A DNA stretch of 19,225 bases, from contig JACCZH010000387.1 in the NCBI GenBank assembly GCA_013696045.1, positions 1 through 19,225 of the forward strand. Reading direction: 5' to 3'. This document shows, in pieces, positions 1-7,553 of this stretch; positions within the stretch are counted from its first letter, which is position 1, and each line of letters starts with the position of its first letter. Below the pieces are notes generated by a model. It ran no database searches. It had not been told where the DNA came from and saw only the letters and a program-made list of their open reading frames with translations. Both the position numbers and the translations under genes were made by a program. Origin of the DNA: Chloroflexia bacterium. Lineage in GTDB: Bacteria; Chloroflexota; Chloroflexia; Thermomicrobiales; CFX8.

Positions 1-734
1 TGACACTCGGCATCGAGACCAAGGGCGGCGTGATGACGCGGCTGATCGAGCGCAACACGACGATCCCGACGCGCAAGAGCCAGATCTTCACGACCGCGGC
101 CGACAACCAGAACCAGGTTGAAATCCATGTCACCCAGGGCGAGCGCCCGATGTCGAACGACAACAAGACGCTGGCTCGCTTCATCCTCGATGGTCTCCCG
201 CCCGCGCCACGTGGTATCCCCAAGATCGAAGTGACCTTCGATCTGGACGCCAACGGCATCTTGAACGTTGCCGCGCGCGACCAGGCAACCTCGCGTGAGC
301 AAAAGGTGACGATCACCGCGTCCAGTGGATTGACCGAGAGCGAAATCCAGGACATGGTTAAGGAAGCCGAATCGCACGCCGAAGAAGACAAAGCGCGTCG
401 CGAAGCCATCGAGCTCCGCAACCTGTCCGAATCGATGATCTACCAGGCCGAGCGCACGCTGACCGACCATGGTGATCGCCTGGACAGCGAACTCAAGCTT
501 AGCCTCGACGAAAAGATCGCGACAGTGCGTGACATTCTCGAGAACGACCCCGAGAATCTGGAGCGTCTGCGGCCTGCCTATCAGGAGCTGACCAACACTC
601 TTTCCCAGGTTGGGGCCGCCATGTACGAGCAGGCCGACGCCGAAGCCGCTCCCGAGGCTGAGCAGGCTGAAGAGCCGGTAACCGAAGATGACGAGGCAAC
701 CGTCGAAGGCGAGTACCGCGAAGTCGGCAACTAG
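1..734 (+). CDS. dnaK: Chaperone DnaK (Hsp70), C-terminal part; 5' end outside window
   Basis: This is the C-terminal part of the Hsp70 chaperone, which binds exposed hydrophobic segments of unfolded proteins in the cytoplasm under ATP control with DnaJ and GrpE. The reading frame is open from the first bases (codons start at position 3). It opens inside the substrate-binding beta-sandwich with TLGIETKGGVMTRLIERNTT and continues through the conserved GIPKIEVTFDLDANGILNV stretch. The alpha-helical lid follows (GLTESEIQDMVKEAESHAEED). The tail is acidic and disordered and ends in EGEYREVGN, like other actinobacterial/Chloroflexota-type DnaKs. The ATPase domain lies upstream of the window. No dnaJ or grpE follows: the next genes are on the opposite strand, and a hairpin terminator lies 23 bases after the stop. 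Identification is secure. Confidence 0.97.
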   Translation, partial: TLGIETKGGVMTRLIERNTTIPTRKSQIFTTAADNQNQVEIHVTQGERPMSNDNKTLARFILDGLPPAPRGIPKIEVTFDLDANGILNVAARDQATSREQKVTITASSGLTESEIQDMVKEAESHAEEDKARREAIELRNLSESMIYQAERTLTDHGDRLDSELKLSLDEKIATVRDILENDPENLERLRPAYQELTNTLSQVGAAMYEQADAEAAPEAEQAEEPVTEDDEATVEGEYREVGN

Positions 735-757
735 CCGTTACTCGACGCGCGGAATCT

Positions 758-799
758 GAGGACCGGCAGGGCGTAGGCTCCGCCGGTCCTCTCATTTTC
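758..799 (+). terminator. Rho-independent terminator of dnaK
   Basis: A perfect 10-bp stem, GAGGACCGGC (758-767) pairing with GCCGGTCCTC (782-791), encloses a 14-nt loop and is followed by TCATTTTC. It sits 23 nt after the dnaK stop in the gap between convergent genes. The T-rich side is on the plus strand only, so termination of dnaK is better supported than bidirectional use. Confidence 0.8.
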
Positions 800-849
800 G
801 ACGCTGTAGTGGCCGGACCGATTCACTCCTGTGGTATCAGGGATGGCTG

Positions 850-1983
850 TTACGACAGCACCTCGACGTTCGCCGCGGGCACATCGTGTGATTCGCCGTT
901 GGCAAGCCGCACGACAACGTAGTCGCGCTGAACGCCGTTGGACATGGCCCGCGTAACGGGCTCGGACTCGATGGTCCCGATCGCGCCCATGTGCGTCGCG
1001 TCAACCAGCCGGACGCTTCGATCGAGTGTCAACTGGGATGACATACCACCCTTTGCCCCGTCGCCGTCTCCGGTAATGTAGATCTCCGGACGCGACAAAC
1101 ACTCCCCAACTGACGTCTGACCGTGCATCGAAACGGAAGATCCAGCCTTCGACGCAAGAAACTGAAACACCGACTCAGCCATTTGGTGCCGGCCAAAGCC
1201 TTCCGTCACAAGAATGACAAATGGCGCCGAGTCCGCCTCATGCGCAAACCATTGACCGTTGGACGCCCAGAATGTACCTGAGTCCTCAGCGTTCGCAGAA
1301 CAGAAACGGCGCACATCGGCTTCAGAAATACTCCCGACGATAATCCCCGCAACACCGGCGTCCCTTAAACGCTTGAGAGCCGGCACGCCGACGGTCATAC
1401 CCGCAAGAACGATAGAGCCGCGCCAATCTTTGTTGATTTGGTCGGCTGTCAGCTCCCGGTCGTGCCGGTCGATTCCCACCGTCAATGTTCCGGTCGCTTC
1501 ACCGCCAAAGCCGACGATACCGTAGACTCTCGACCCTATCGTGCGAATGGTGACTCCCCGGTCGGAATGAATCCGCTCAACTTCCCCGCTCACCAATGCT
1601 TTTAGCTCGCGTGGACCGGTGGAGGCGGTCAATGTAACCGTGCCCTCCTTATCGTCAACATGAACGATGGTGCCTGTTGCCGGAGAGCGGACCGCAGCCG
1701 TCCTCAGCCCTCGGCGGACGCGGGCAATTGTTTCCCCTTCATTTACCGCTGAGCCTATCGACTTAGCAAGGTATTTTTTCAGACTGTCGTTGGCAACCCC
1801 AAGCTCATTTGCCAGATACAGCGTGAATGATTTTTCTATATTGCCGGTGCGGGCGACAAGGGTCTCCGGGGTAACATCGTCGCCTACGCCTACTTCAACG
1901 TGTCCGGCGCGGTCCAGCTGGCGATCGATCAGGAAGGCTCCCCCGTCGACCACGACCGGCTCCAGGGTTGGGAAGCTCGTCAT
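850..1983 (-). CDS. Hypothetical protein with barrel-sandwich (lipoyl/RnfC-like) region, coupled to GlmL/MutL-like gene
   Basis: I do not recognise a named family for this 377-residue protein. Residues about 25-47 (GHVEVGVGDDVTPETLVART) and 98-106 (VRSPATGTI) look like the two halves of a barrel-sandwich hybrid fold, as in biotinyl/lipoyl domains and RnfC N-termini. No modifiable lysine motif is seen. The middle alternates beta strands with a segment resembling an alpha/beta domain (AGVAGIIVGSISEADVRRF). The C-terminus (MSNGVQRDYVVVRLANGE) looks like a small beta-barrel. No signal peptide or membrane segment is apparent. The start is the ATG at 1983: it overlaps the stop of the upstream gene as ATGA and has AAGGAG 8 nt upstream. 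A longer frame to 2019 exists but lacks this support. Coupling suggests it acts with the GlmL/MutL-like protein; function unknown. Confidence 0.85.
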   Translation of the reverse strand: MTSFPTLEPVVVDGGAFLIDRQLDRAGHVEVGVGDDVTPETLVARTGNIEKSFTLYLANELGVANDSLKKYLAKSIGSAVNEGETIARVRRGLRTAAVRSPATGTIVHVDDKEGTVTLTASTGPRELKALVSGEVERIHSDRGVTIRTIGSRVYGIVGFGGEATGTLTVGIDRHDRELTADQINKDWRGSIVLAGMTVGVPALKRLRDAGVAGIIVGSISEADVRRFCSANAEDSGTFWASNGQWFAHEADSAPFVILVTEGFGRHQMAESVFQFLASKAGSSVSMHGQTSVGECLSRPEIYITGDGDGAKGGMSSQLTLDRSVRLVDATHMGAIGTIESEPVTRAMSNGVQRDYVVVRLANGESHDVPAANVEVLS

Positions 1984-3758
1984 CCCGCGATCTCCTTCGC
2001 ATTCAAATCGCTCAACCAATTTGACATTCGCGCTGCCTGGACTGATGGGTCTGTGGCCGGCCCCGGCGCCCGTCCGCGCGCGTCGATGACAATGCCAAGG
2101 TCACCGCCCCGCAGACGCGTGTTCTGTCCCAGGACAACCTCTGCACCTGGCTCACTATTGCCGACTGTGGCCAACGGCTCGCAGTTGATAGTCACGATCG
2201 CTGTTTCATCGGCGCCCAGATCCAATTGATGAATGCTTCCGGATGGGACCGAGAACTCGCGGCTACCACCCCGCTCAGATGCGATCGTGCCGCGCACCGC
2301 CAGGTCACCTTCTTTGACATCACCATTGACTACAATCACGCTTGCCAGGGGAAGCAGCAGGTCTCGCTCCACGACGTCGGCCGCAAGTGCCGGGGATAGC
2401 TCACCGATGGCGCCGGCTGCGTGGAACAGGCCGTCCAGATCCAAGGCAACCTCGACCAGACCGCTCTCGGGCTTCGGCTCGAGCGCGTTCAAGATTGAGA
2501 GCAACGCGAGGCCCGGAGAATCCCAAGTTGCAAATAATGCGCCGCCAACGATCAAATCGTGATGGCGCTGCTCGGTGGGCGCCAGATCTTCCCAGACTAA
2601 CCGCAGCGCTTCCGTGACAACCGCTGACTCGATCAGCCGGTCACGAGGCGTGTCGCTCATCGTCGATGGGCGTAACGCACGGTTCAAGATCCAGTGGTTA
2701 AGCTCTTCCTCAGACATTGAAAATGGAAGCCAGCGTAGAAAATGCCGCGCGTCACGGCGCAAGGCGGATCGAATGTTGGCGTGCGCGTCCACCTCGGGTC
2801 GCATGCCGATAAGACTCGAGTCCGGGCTTGCCGAATGGATTATGGTTCCATCTCCAACCGTAACCACCGTCACAGTCTGTTCACGCCGTCGCGCAAGGAA
2901 CTGCGTTACCAGATCGCCTGCCCGGGCACGGCCAACGACCGTCACGGACTGGTCCGACGCGATCATGGAAGGCGCATCGACGCGCGCCTCATAGAGGGAG
3001 TGCAACTCTAATTCAATGGCCGCCGCGATGTCAGCTGGTGAAAACTCGCCTGGATCAATGCCGCGCAGATCAGCATCCTCCCCCATCGTCTGAGCCGCCT
3101 GCTGCTGATACTGGTCGCGGGCAACGATAATGATCTGATTAATGGTCCCCTCAGCGGAGAGGCTGCTCAACGTTCCAACAGCCGTGGCCCACTCGGACTG
3201 CGTGTTGTCTCCGTCCAGAATCACCACGGCATCCGGCTGGAACGCGCGAATCGACGACTCCAGCATGGAGCCAGACAACGTGCCATCGTCGGTTCGAACG
3301 TTGCTGTCGAAGATGTTAACGATGGAAACTGTGCGGCGGGCGGCCGCAACCAACGTCGTTGCCAGCGCGGAATTGCCAATCGGCACAAAGGCCAACCTCA
3401 CCGGCGGTGCAGGTTGGCCGGTGAGCGCGATGAAATCTGCTCCCGAATGGTCCTGCCGTGGAGACTGAACGCCGTGGTCACCCAACAACGTCATGCCGGT
3501 GTCCTGCTCTACCGCTCGGATGGCCTGCCGGATGGCGGTTGAAGGGTCGGCAATTGGTGGCAGTACGGTCGAGGCGCACACGCTGGCGGTGACAAATCGT
3601 CCGTGCCCGCCGACCGTATCAAACAATACCGCCCGCACTGAATGGCGGTCCACGTCAATAACGAGGCCTGAACCCAGAGTCGTCGCGCCCTGTTCGTAAT
3701 CATCCGCCGTTGAGCGGCCAGTCGCGCCGCCGACCTCCGCATTTTGATACGACACCAC
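1980..3758 (-). CDS. GlmL/MutL-family (glutamate mutase-associated) ASKHA-fold protein
   Basis: This 592-residue protein resembles the GlmL/MutL family, whose founders sit beside cobalamin-dependent glutamate mutase and have an actin/Hsp70-like ATPase fold. It is unrelated to mismatch-repair MutL. A phosphate-loop-like strand lies at residues 33-47 (VIDVDRHSVRAVLFD), where the family normally has a DxGST-type motif, so this loop is degenerate. A glycine-rich nucleotide-site strand follows later (DLIVGGALFAT), then the family-like C-terminal pattern of a leucine-rich helix, VEVALDLDGLFHAAGAIGELSP, and strands around VIVVNGDV. Two consecutive GTG codons (3758 and 3755) both fit the AAGGGGG ribosome site upstream. 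No glutamate mutase subunit gene is in the window. The substrate and partner are unknown; the next gene overlaps it by ATGA and is the best candidate partner. Confidence 0.8.
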   Translation of the reverse strand: MVSYQNAEVGGATGRSTADDYEQGATTLGSGLVIDVDRHSVRAVLFDTVGGHGRFVTASVCASTVLPPIADPSTAIRQAIRAVEQDTGMTLLGDHGVQSPRQDHSGADFIALTGQPAPPVRLAFVPIGNSALATTLVAAARRTVSIVNIFDSNVRTDDGTLSGSMLESSIRAFQPDAVVILDGDNTQSEWATAVGTLSSLSAEGTINQIIIVARDQYQQQAAQTMGEDADLRGIDPGEFSPADIAAAIELELHSLYEARVDAPSMIASDQSVTVVGRARAGDLVTQFLARRREQTVTVVTVGDGTIIHSASPDSSLIGMRPEVDAHANIRSALRRDARHFLRWLPFSMSEEELNHWILNRALRPSTMSDTPRDRLIESAVVTEALRLVWEDLAPTEQRHHDLIVGGALFATWDSPGLALLSILNALEPKPESGLVEVALDLDGLFHAAGAIGELSPALAADVVERDLLLPLASVIVVNGDVKEGDLAVRGTIASERGGSREFSVPSGSIHQLDLGADETAIVTINCEPLATVGNSEPGAEVVLGQNTRLRGGDLGIVIDARGRAPGPATDPSVQAARMSNWLSDLNAKEIAG

Positions 3759-3774
3759 GTCGCCCCCTTATATA

Positions 3775-3789
3775 GTCCGGAGACCGGAC
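3775..3789 (-). repeat. Short perfect hairpin just upstream of the GlmL/MutL-like gene
   Basis: GTCCGG (3775-3780) and CCGGAC (3784-3789) are perfect 6-bp inverted arms around a 3-nt loop. They lie between the tail-anchored gene and the ribosome site of the GlmL/MutL-like gene. No T-run follows on the minus strand, so it is not a standard terminator. It could be an mRNA processing or attenuation hairpin within the transcript, or an operator. Confidence 0.4.
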
Positions 3790-3806
3790 AATCGCCGCGC
3801 TCCAGA

Positions 3807-4685
3807 CTAAACCATCAACCTATACGAAACGAACACTAGCAACAGCACAACGAGGAGCGCAATCAACAGCATCCGCATGGAATTGCGCGGCTTCTCAACC
3901 GTGTCAGTGGCTGAGCCAGCCTCGGAACGCTGCTCCGCGCCTGCCGCTATTTGCCGGTTTGTAGCGTCATTCGACTGGACGCTGCCGCTGTGCTCTGCGC
4001 CAGTGGCTCCTTTCGCGTCGACGAATGTCGCGGCCCCACCGTTGGATGCCAGCAGCGCGAAGAGCGTGCGTCCCGGACCGATGGCCTGGTGTTCGTACGT
4101 GGAGAGCCACACATTCTCGGTCGGAGGAACCCGCACCAGGGTCGTGCTGGTGGGAGCAGGGTTGTTTGCCACAGAGCGGTTGGAGTCCATCGTTGTGTGA
4201 GCCGGAGCTACCGTTGTGTCCTGGGAAAATGCTCGTAACCAGTCTGGAAGGTCATCTTCGCTGATGAAGCTGGCAGCGGCATTCTCGTCCGGTTCATCAA
4301 AACTGTCAAAGCTTTCGAGTGTTGCAACCTGGGCAACTGGCTCGGGTTGCGACGGATCGGCACGCAGCCATTCCGGCAAGGTCGAATCTGGCTCAACGAG
4401 CCGGGTTGGCGGGGGTGGTTCATGCGCCGGCTCGGGGCTAACGGTTGTTGTGTCATCTAAAGTGTCGTCTGCGGGAGCTTCGGTAGCGGCGAATGTCTGC
4501 AACCAGGCCGGCATCTCTGTCAGCCGATCGGTGGGCCGCTCGTTCTCAACGAAACTCGTGCCCGGCTCGTATACGGTGTCATCTGCCATCAACTGGACCC
4601 TCTCGTGCGATGACGCGTCGAAATCCTGCGTCGGGTCGTATTCGTCCGAACTCACATCGTCAAGATCTGTATCCGGCTCCGTCAC
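3807..4685 (-). CDS. Tail-anchored acidic protein with three PxWL motifs (hypothetical)
   Basis: No known domain is recognised. The 292-residue product is acidic, rich in Asp, Glu, Pro, Thr and Ser, and probably disordered. It contains three copies of a short motif, MPAWLQTF, LPEWLRAD and LPDWLRAF, with tryptophans at residues 61, 106 and 149, a spacing of 45 and 43 residues. A basic residue and a hydrophobic helix close the protein (MRMLLIALLVVLLLVFVSYR, about residues 269-288), leaving only a few residues outside. This predicts a C-tail-anchored membrane protein with a cytoplasmic N-terminus. I place the start at GTG 4685 because GGAGGA lies 6-8 nt upstream; a longer frame from TTG 4730 has no ribosome site. 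It precedes the GlmL/MutL-like gene by 48 nt and may be co-transcribed. The PxWL motifs may be docking peptides, which is inference. Confidence 0.75.
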   Translation of the reverse strand: MTEPDTDLDDVSSDEYDPTQDFDASSHERVQLMADDTVYEPGTSFVENERPTDRLTEMPAWLQTFAATEAPADDTLDDTTTVSPEPAHEPPPPTRLVEPDSTLPEWLRADPSQPEPVAQVATLESFDSFDEPDENAAASFISEDDLPDWLRAFSQDTTVAPAHTTMDSNRSVANNPAPTSTTLVRVPPTENVWLSTYEHQAIGPGRTLFALLASNGGAATFVDAKGATGAEHSGSVQSNDATNRQIAAGAEQRSEAGSATDTVEKPRNSMRMLLIALLVVLLLVFVSYRLMV

Positions 4686-4773
4686 AGCTTCCTCCAGCGA
4701 ACGCACATTATCGCGCCAGGCATTTCTCAACGGATTTTGTTCCCGTTGCGCGAACTACTTCGTTGATGCTGGG

Positions 4774-4782
4774 ACTATAACA
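4774..4782 (-). promoter_or_regulatory. Candidate extended -10 promoter for the tail-anchored/GlmL-like operon
   Basis: On the minus strand the stretch reads TGTTATAGT: a TATAGT -10 hexamer (five of six matches to TATAAT) preceded by the TGn extension. No good -35 box is visible, as expected for some extended -10 promoters. It would start transcription about 80 nt before the GTG at 4685. The 177-bp gap between dtd and this gene holds nothing else clear apart from weak 6-bp inverted arms at 4806-4811 and 4846-4851. Confidence 0.35.
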
Positions 4783-4862
4783 TAGGCGTTTTTCCGGACC
4801 TGTAGCCCAGAAGTCGCACTTTGCTTTTACGAGCGTGGACCGTTGTCTGGGAAGCGAATCGG

Positions 4863-5315
4863 TTACCCTCGAAGATCCCCAGTATCCAACCAGATAGTGA
4901 CCGGTCCATCGTTTACCAGGCTCACCGCCATCTCGGCGCCGAAGCAGCCGGTTTCAACTCCCAACCCTGTCGAGCGCAGTTCAGCCACCAGTGATTCGAC
5001 CAGTGGTTCAGCAATCTCCGGCCCCGCAGCGCCAATAAATGACGGCCGCCGTCCTTTGCGCACGTTGGCATGCAACGTGAACTGGGAAACGACCAACAGC
5101 TCATAGCCATAGTCGAGCGCAGAGCGGTTCATCTTGCCGTCGTCGTCCGCGAATATGCGGAGGTTGGTGATCTTCTCCGCGAGGTAACGCACATCGTCGC
5201 CGGTGTCGTCAGGCGCAGCACCAACGAGGAGGAGCAATCCGCGTCCGATCTCACCAACCCGCTCGCTGCCAACATCAACTGCCGCCTCGCTTACTCTCTG
5301 GAGTAAGACCCTCAT
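4863..5315 (-). CDS. dtd: D-aminoacyl-tRNA deacylase
   Basis: The enzyme hydrolyses D-aminoacyl-tRNA (and mischarged glycyl-tRNA-Ala) to free D-amino acid and tRNA, keeping D-residues out of translation; it acts as a cytoplasmic homodimer. The 150-residue length is normal. Both family signatures are present: SQFTL at residues 77-81 and NDGPVT at 135-140, which carries the Gly-cisPro pair at 137-138 responsible for chiral rejection. The N-terminus MRVLLQRVSEAAV is typical. The ATG at 5315 overlaps the ispF stop as ATGA, with GAGG about 9 nt upstream. It is the last gene of the YacL-ispD-ispF-dtd operon. Confidence 0.96.
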   Translation of the reverse strand: MRVLLQRVSEAAVDVGSERVGEIGRGLLLLVGAAPDDTGDDVRYLAEKITNLRIFADDDGKMNRSALDYGYELLVVSQFTLHANVRKGRRPSFIGAAGPEIAEPLVESLVAELRSTGLGVETGCFGAEMAVSLVNDGPVTIWLDTGDLRG

Positions 5316-5788
5316 TCGCGTTCCTCAATGAGCACAGTGGCCATGGCCGCTATGCCTTCGGCGCGCCCGAGGGCGCCTAGTCTCTCGTTGGTGGTTGCCT
5401 TAATACTCACACGATCGATCTCAACGCCCAGCAAGCCGCACAAACTCTCGCGCATTTCCAGACGTTTGGGTGCGATGCGGGGCTTTTCCCCGACAAGGGT
5501 CACATCCACATTTGCGACGCTGAACCGATCGTGCACCATATCCATCACCGTGCGCAGGAGATCGCGGCTGTCGGCGTCGCGCCATCGTTCCTCCGACGGC
5601 GGAAAATGATCGCCAATATCGCCAAGCGCGGCTGCCCCGAGAATCGCGTCAGCCACCGCGTGCAGAATGACATCCGCGTCGGAGTGGCCTTCCAACCCCA
5701 CGTCACTCTCAAATGTCACACCCGCCAGAATCAATGGTCGACCAGGAGTCAAGCGGTGGATGTCGTACCCAAGGCCAACCCGGGTCAT
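5312..5788 (-). CDS. ispF: 2-C-methyl-D-erythritol 2,4-cyclodiphosphate synthase
   Basis: IspF cyclises 4-diphosphocytidyl-methylerythritol 2-phosphate to methylerythritol 2,4-cyclodiphosphate with release of CMP, in the non-mevalonate isoprenoid pathway; it is a cytoplasmic trimer. The 158-residue protein has the usual length. Zinc ligands are visible as Asp9 and His11 in GYDIHRL and His43 in DVILHAVADAIL. GHSDADV, DIGDHFPPS and the CDP-binding KATTNERLGALGRAEGIAA are conserved. The ATG at 5788 overlaps the ispD stop as ATGA, and the ispF stop overlaps the dtd start. Fused IspDF occurs in some bacteria; here the two are separate but coupled. Confidence 0.97.
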   Translation of the reverse strand: MTRVGLGYDIHRLTPGRPLILAGVTFESDVGLEGHSDADVILHAVADAILGAAALGDIGDHFPPSEERWRDADSRDLLRTVMDMVHDRFSVANVDVTLVGEKPRIAPKRLEMRESLCGLLGVEIDRVSIKATTNERLGALGRAEGIAAMATVLIEERE

Positions 5789-6474
5789 TGGTTTCTCCGC
5801 CGCAAAATAGCCTCGGCGAGCGTCAGATCACCCGGCCAGGTGAGCTTGATGTTATCGACGGCGCCTTCGACTGTCATTACAGGGTAGCCGGCTAGCAACA
5901 ATGCCCCACCTTCGTCCGTGTTGCTCGTCTCAGCTCGAAGAGCGGACGCTAGCCAGTCGCGCCGCGCCACTTGTGGCGTTTGCACCGCGCCTAGCCCGTC
6001 CCTCTCCTCGATGCTGACGACCTGTCCGTTCACGTCAATCCGCACCAGAGTGTCGCTCACCGGAACAACAGGCACCGCCGCGCCACATTCCCGAGCAGCG
6101 GCAACAACCCGCCGCGTCATGTTCCTTTGGACCAAAGGGCGCCCGGCGTCATGCACGGCGACCAGCTCCAGCTCCTTCGGAAGTGCCGTAAGTCCGGCCC
6201 GCACGGAATCACTCCTGGTCTCACCTCCAAGACAAACCTGCACATTCTGACTAAATCGATTCTGAATCAGAGTCGTGCCTTCCTCAATCGTGTGCGCCCC
6301 AAGTACCACCACGATATGCTGAACCTCCGGCATTGAGAGGAACAGCTGCAGTGAATGATGGAGCACTGGCTGACCGTCTAGCCTGCTGAACACCTTGGCC
6401 GCGTCACCAAACCGTTGGCCCGAACCGGCCGCGACAATGACGACGCCGAGCGCAGCGTCATGTGCGGTTGTCAC
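5785..6474 (-). CDS. ispD: 2-C-methyl-D-erythritol 4-phosphate cytidylyltransferase
   Basis: IspD transfers CMP from CTP to methylerythritol 4-phosphate, the step before CDP-ME kinase (IspE, not in the window) and IspF. The 229-residue product shows the nucleotidyltransferase loop VVIVAAGSGQRFG with Lys27 just after it. It also has GGETRSDSVRAGL, VHDAGRPLV, VPVSDTLV, QTPQ and the C-terminal TDEGGALLLAG and VDNIKLTWPGDL stretches typical of the family. The start is GTG at 6474, overlapping the YacL-like stop as GTGA. No strong ribosome site is seen, so expression probably depends on translational coupling. Confidence 0.95.
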   Translation of the reverse strand: MTTAHDAALGVVIVAAGSGQRFGDAAKVFSRLDGQPVLHHSLQLFLSMPEVQHIVVVLGAHTIEEGTTLIQNRFSQNVQVCLGGETRSDSVRAGLTALPKELELVAVHDAGRPLVQRNMTRRVVAAARECGAAVPVVPVSDTLVRIDVNGQVVSIEERDGLGAVQTPQVARRDWLASALRAETSNTDEGGALLLAGYPVMTVEGAVDNIKLTWPGDLTLAEAILRRRNQ

Positions 6475-7553
6475 GCCAACACTTCATCTTTCAGCGTCGC
6501 GAACGCCATTCTGCCGGTGCCGGTCTGAAGCGTGCGTGTGACCACCACTCGCACATTGCGTCCCACGAGGTTCAGCCCATCTTCGACAACAATCAGCGTG
6601 CCGTCGTCCAGGAAACCGATGCCCTGACGGTTCTCGCGGCCCGGTTGCACGATCTCCAGCGACAGCTCCTCACCAGCCACCACCGGTGGACGCAGCGCCT
6701 GGGACACAGTATTGATGTTGATGGCGTTGACACCCTGCATCCTGGCGACGCGCTCGAGGTTCTGGTCGCCGGTGAGGATGTGATAACGCGAGAGCTTTGC
6801 CAGCCGGATAAGCTTGTTATCCACCTCATGCTCTTCATCGATCTCAACTTCAAGGATCTCGATCGCGATGCGTTCCTCACGCTGCAACCGCTCCAGTGCG
6901 TCCATCCCCCGCCGTCCACGCACCTTGCGCGCGGGGTCGTCCGAGTTCGCGATACCCTGGAGTTCCTGCAGAATAAATCGCGGAACACCCAGCGGCATAG
7001 AGACCAGGCCCGTGCGCACGAGTTCAACAATCCGGCCGTCGATAATGACACTGGTGTCGAGCAGGATCTTCTCCTCGACTCCACCAGCATCCTGACGACG
7101 GAAGATCAGCGACGCCAGGTCGGTCTTGCGCAATACCACCGCAAAGACACTCAGCCCACAGGCAACAACCGCAACGACAAATGGCAATACCTGCCCGTAT
7201 GGATTGGGCAGCAATGATGTTGGGAGTGCCAACAGCGATGACAAAACACCACCGAGCACCAACCCGACGCCGGCCGCGACGATATCAATGGCGGGTATTG
7301 CCGCCAACCTCCGCCTCAGCCATCGAAAAAAGCGCACAGTGACATAGGGCGCGACAATAAAGGCGACGCCGCCAAAACCGGCAGCGAACATGAGTTCCAC
7401 CAGGCCACGTGGCTGATCGCCGCCCGCCGCCGCAACCCGCGACCCTATTTCCCATCCGAAGATGGCACCCACAATGAGACCGATATAGCGAGTAACGCGG
7501 TCACGGGAACTCCGGGCGACCTTTCCCTTTTGATTGTCATTCACGGCAGTCAC
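6471..7553 (-). CDS. YacL-like membrane PIN-TRAM domain protein
   Basis: This 360-residue protein matches the architecture of Bacillus YacL. About four hydrophobic segments in the first 145 residues (for example YIGLIVGAIFGWEIGS, VAAGVGLVLGGVLSSLLAL and VLPFVVAVVACGLSVFAVVL) are followed by a PIN nuclease-like domain and a C-terminal TRAM domain. The PIN domain starts at KILLDTSVIIDGRI and continues through DNKLIRLAK and LTGDQNLERVA, which carry the acidic metal-site residues. The TRAM part is EELSLEIVQPGRENRQGIGF. Members are presumed RNases, but the substrate is not established. The gene precedes ispD-ispF, the same order as in Firmicutes, where radA and disA also lie nearby; neither is here. 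The GTG at 7553 lacks a clear ribosome site, and GTG 7544 is an alternative. Confidence 0.92.
   Translation of the reverse strand: MTAVNDNQKGKVARSSRDRVTRYIGLIVGAIFGWEIGSRVAAAGGDQPRGLVELMFAAGFGGVAFIVAPYVTVRFFRWLRRRLAAIPAIDIVAAGVGLVLGGVLSSLLALPTSLLPNPYGQVLPFVVAVVACGLSVFAVVLRKTDLASLIFRRQDAGGVEEKILLDTSVIIDGRIVELVRTGLVSMPLGVPRFILQELQGIANSDDPARKVRGRRGMDALERLQREERIAIEILEVEIDEEHEVDNKLIRLAKLSRYHILTGDQNLERVARMQGVNAININTVSQALRPPVVAGEELSLEIVQPGRENRQGIGFLDDGTLIVVEDGLNLVGRNVRVVVTRTLQTGTGRMAFATLKDEVLA

Noticed and set aside
1980..3758. Reading the MutL-type gene as mismatch-repair MutL paired with mutS
   Set aside because: The sequence lacks the GHKL ATPase motifs of mismatch-repair MutL and resembles the glutamate-mutase-associated family that shares only the name.
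3765..3775. TATATA on the minus strand as a promoter for the GlmL/MutL-like gene
   Set aside because: No -35 hexamer lies at 16-19 bp, and the nearest TTG-type sequence is only 11 bp away. The sequence is directly followed by the ribosome site, leaving almost no leader.
4216..4785. Ser-rich 189-codon open frame antisense to the tail-anchored gene
   Set aside because: Its Ser/Ala/Val richness is explained by the acidic, repetitive codons on the opposite strand. The minus-strand frame has a ribosome site, a membrane helix and conserved motif spacing.
6462..7217. 251-codon open frame antisense to the YacL-like gene
   Set aside because: It is a shadow of a well-supported gene on the other strand, with no family resemblance.
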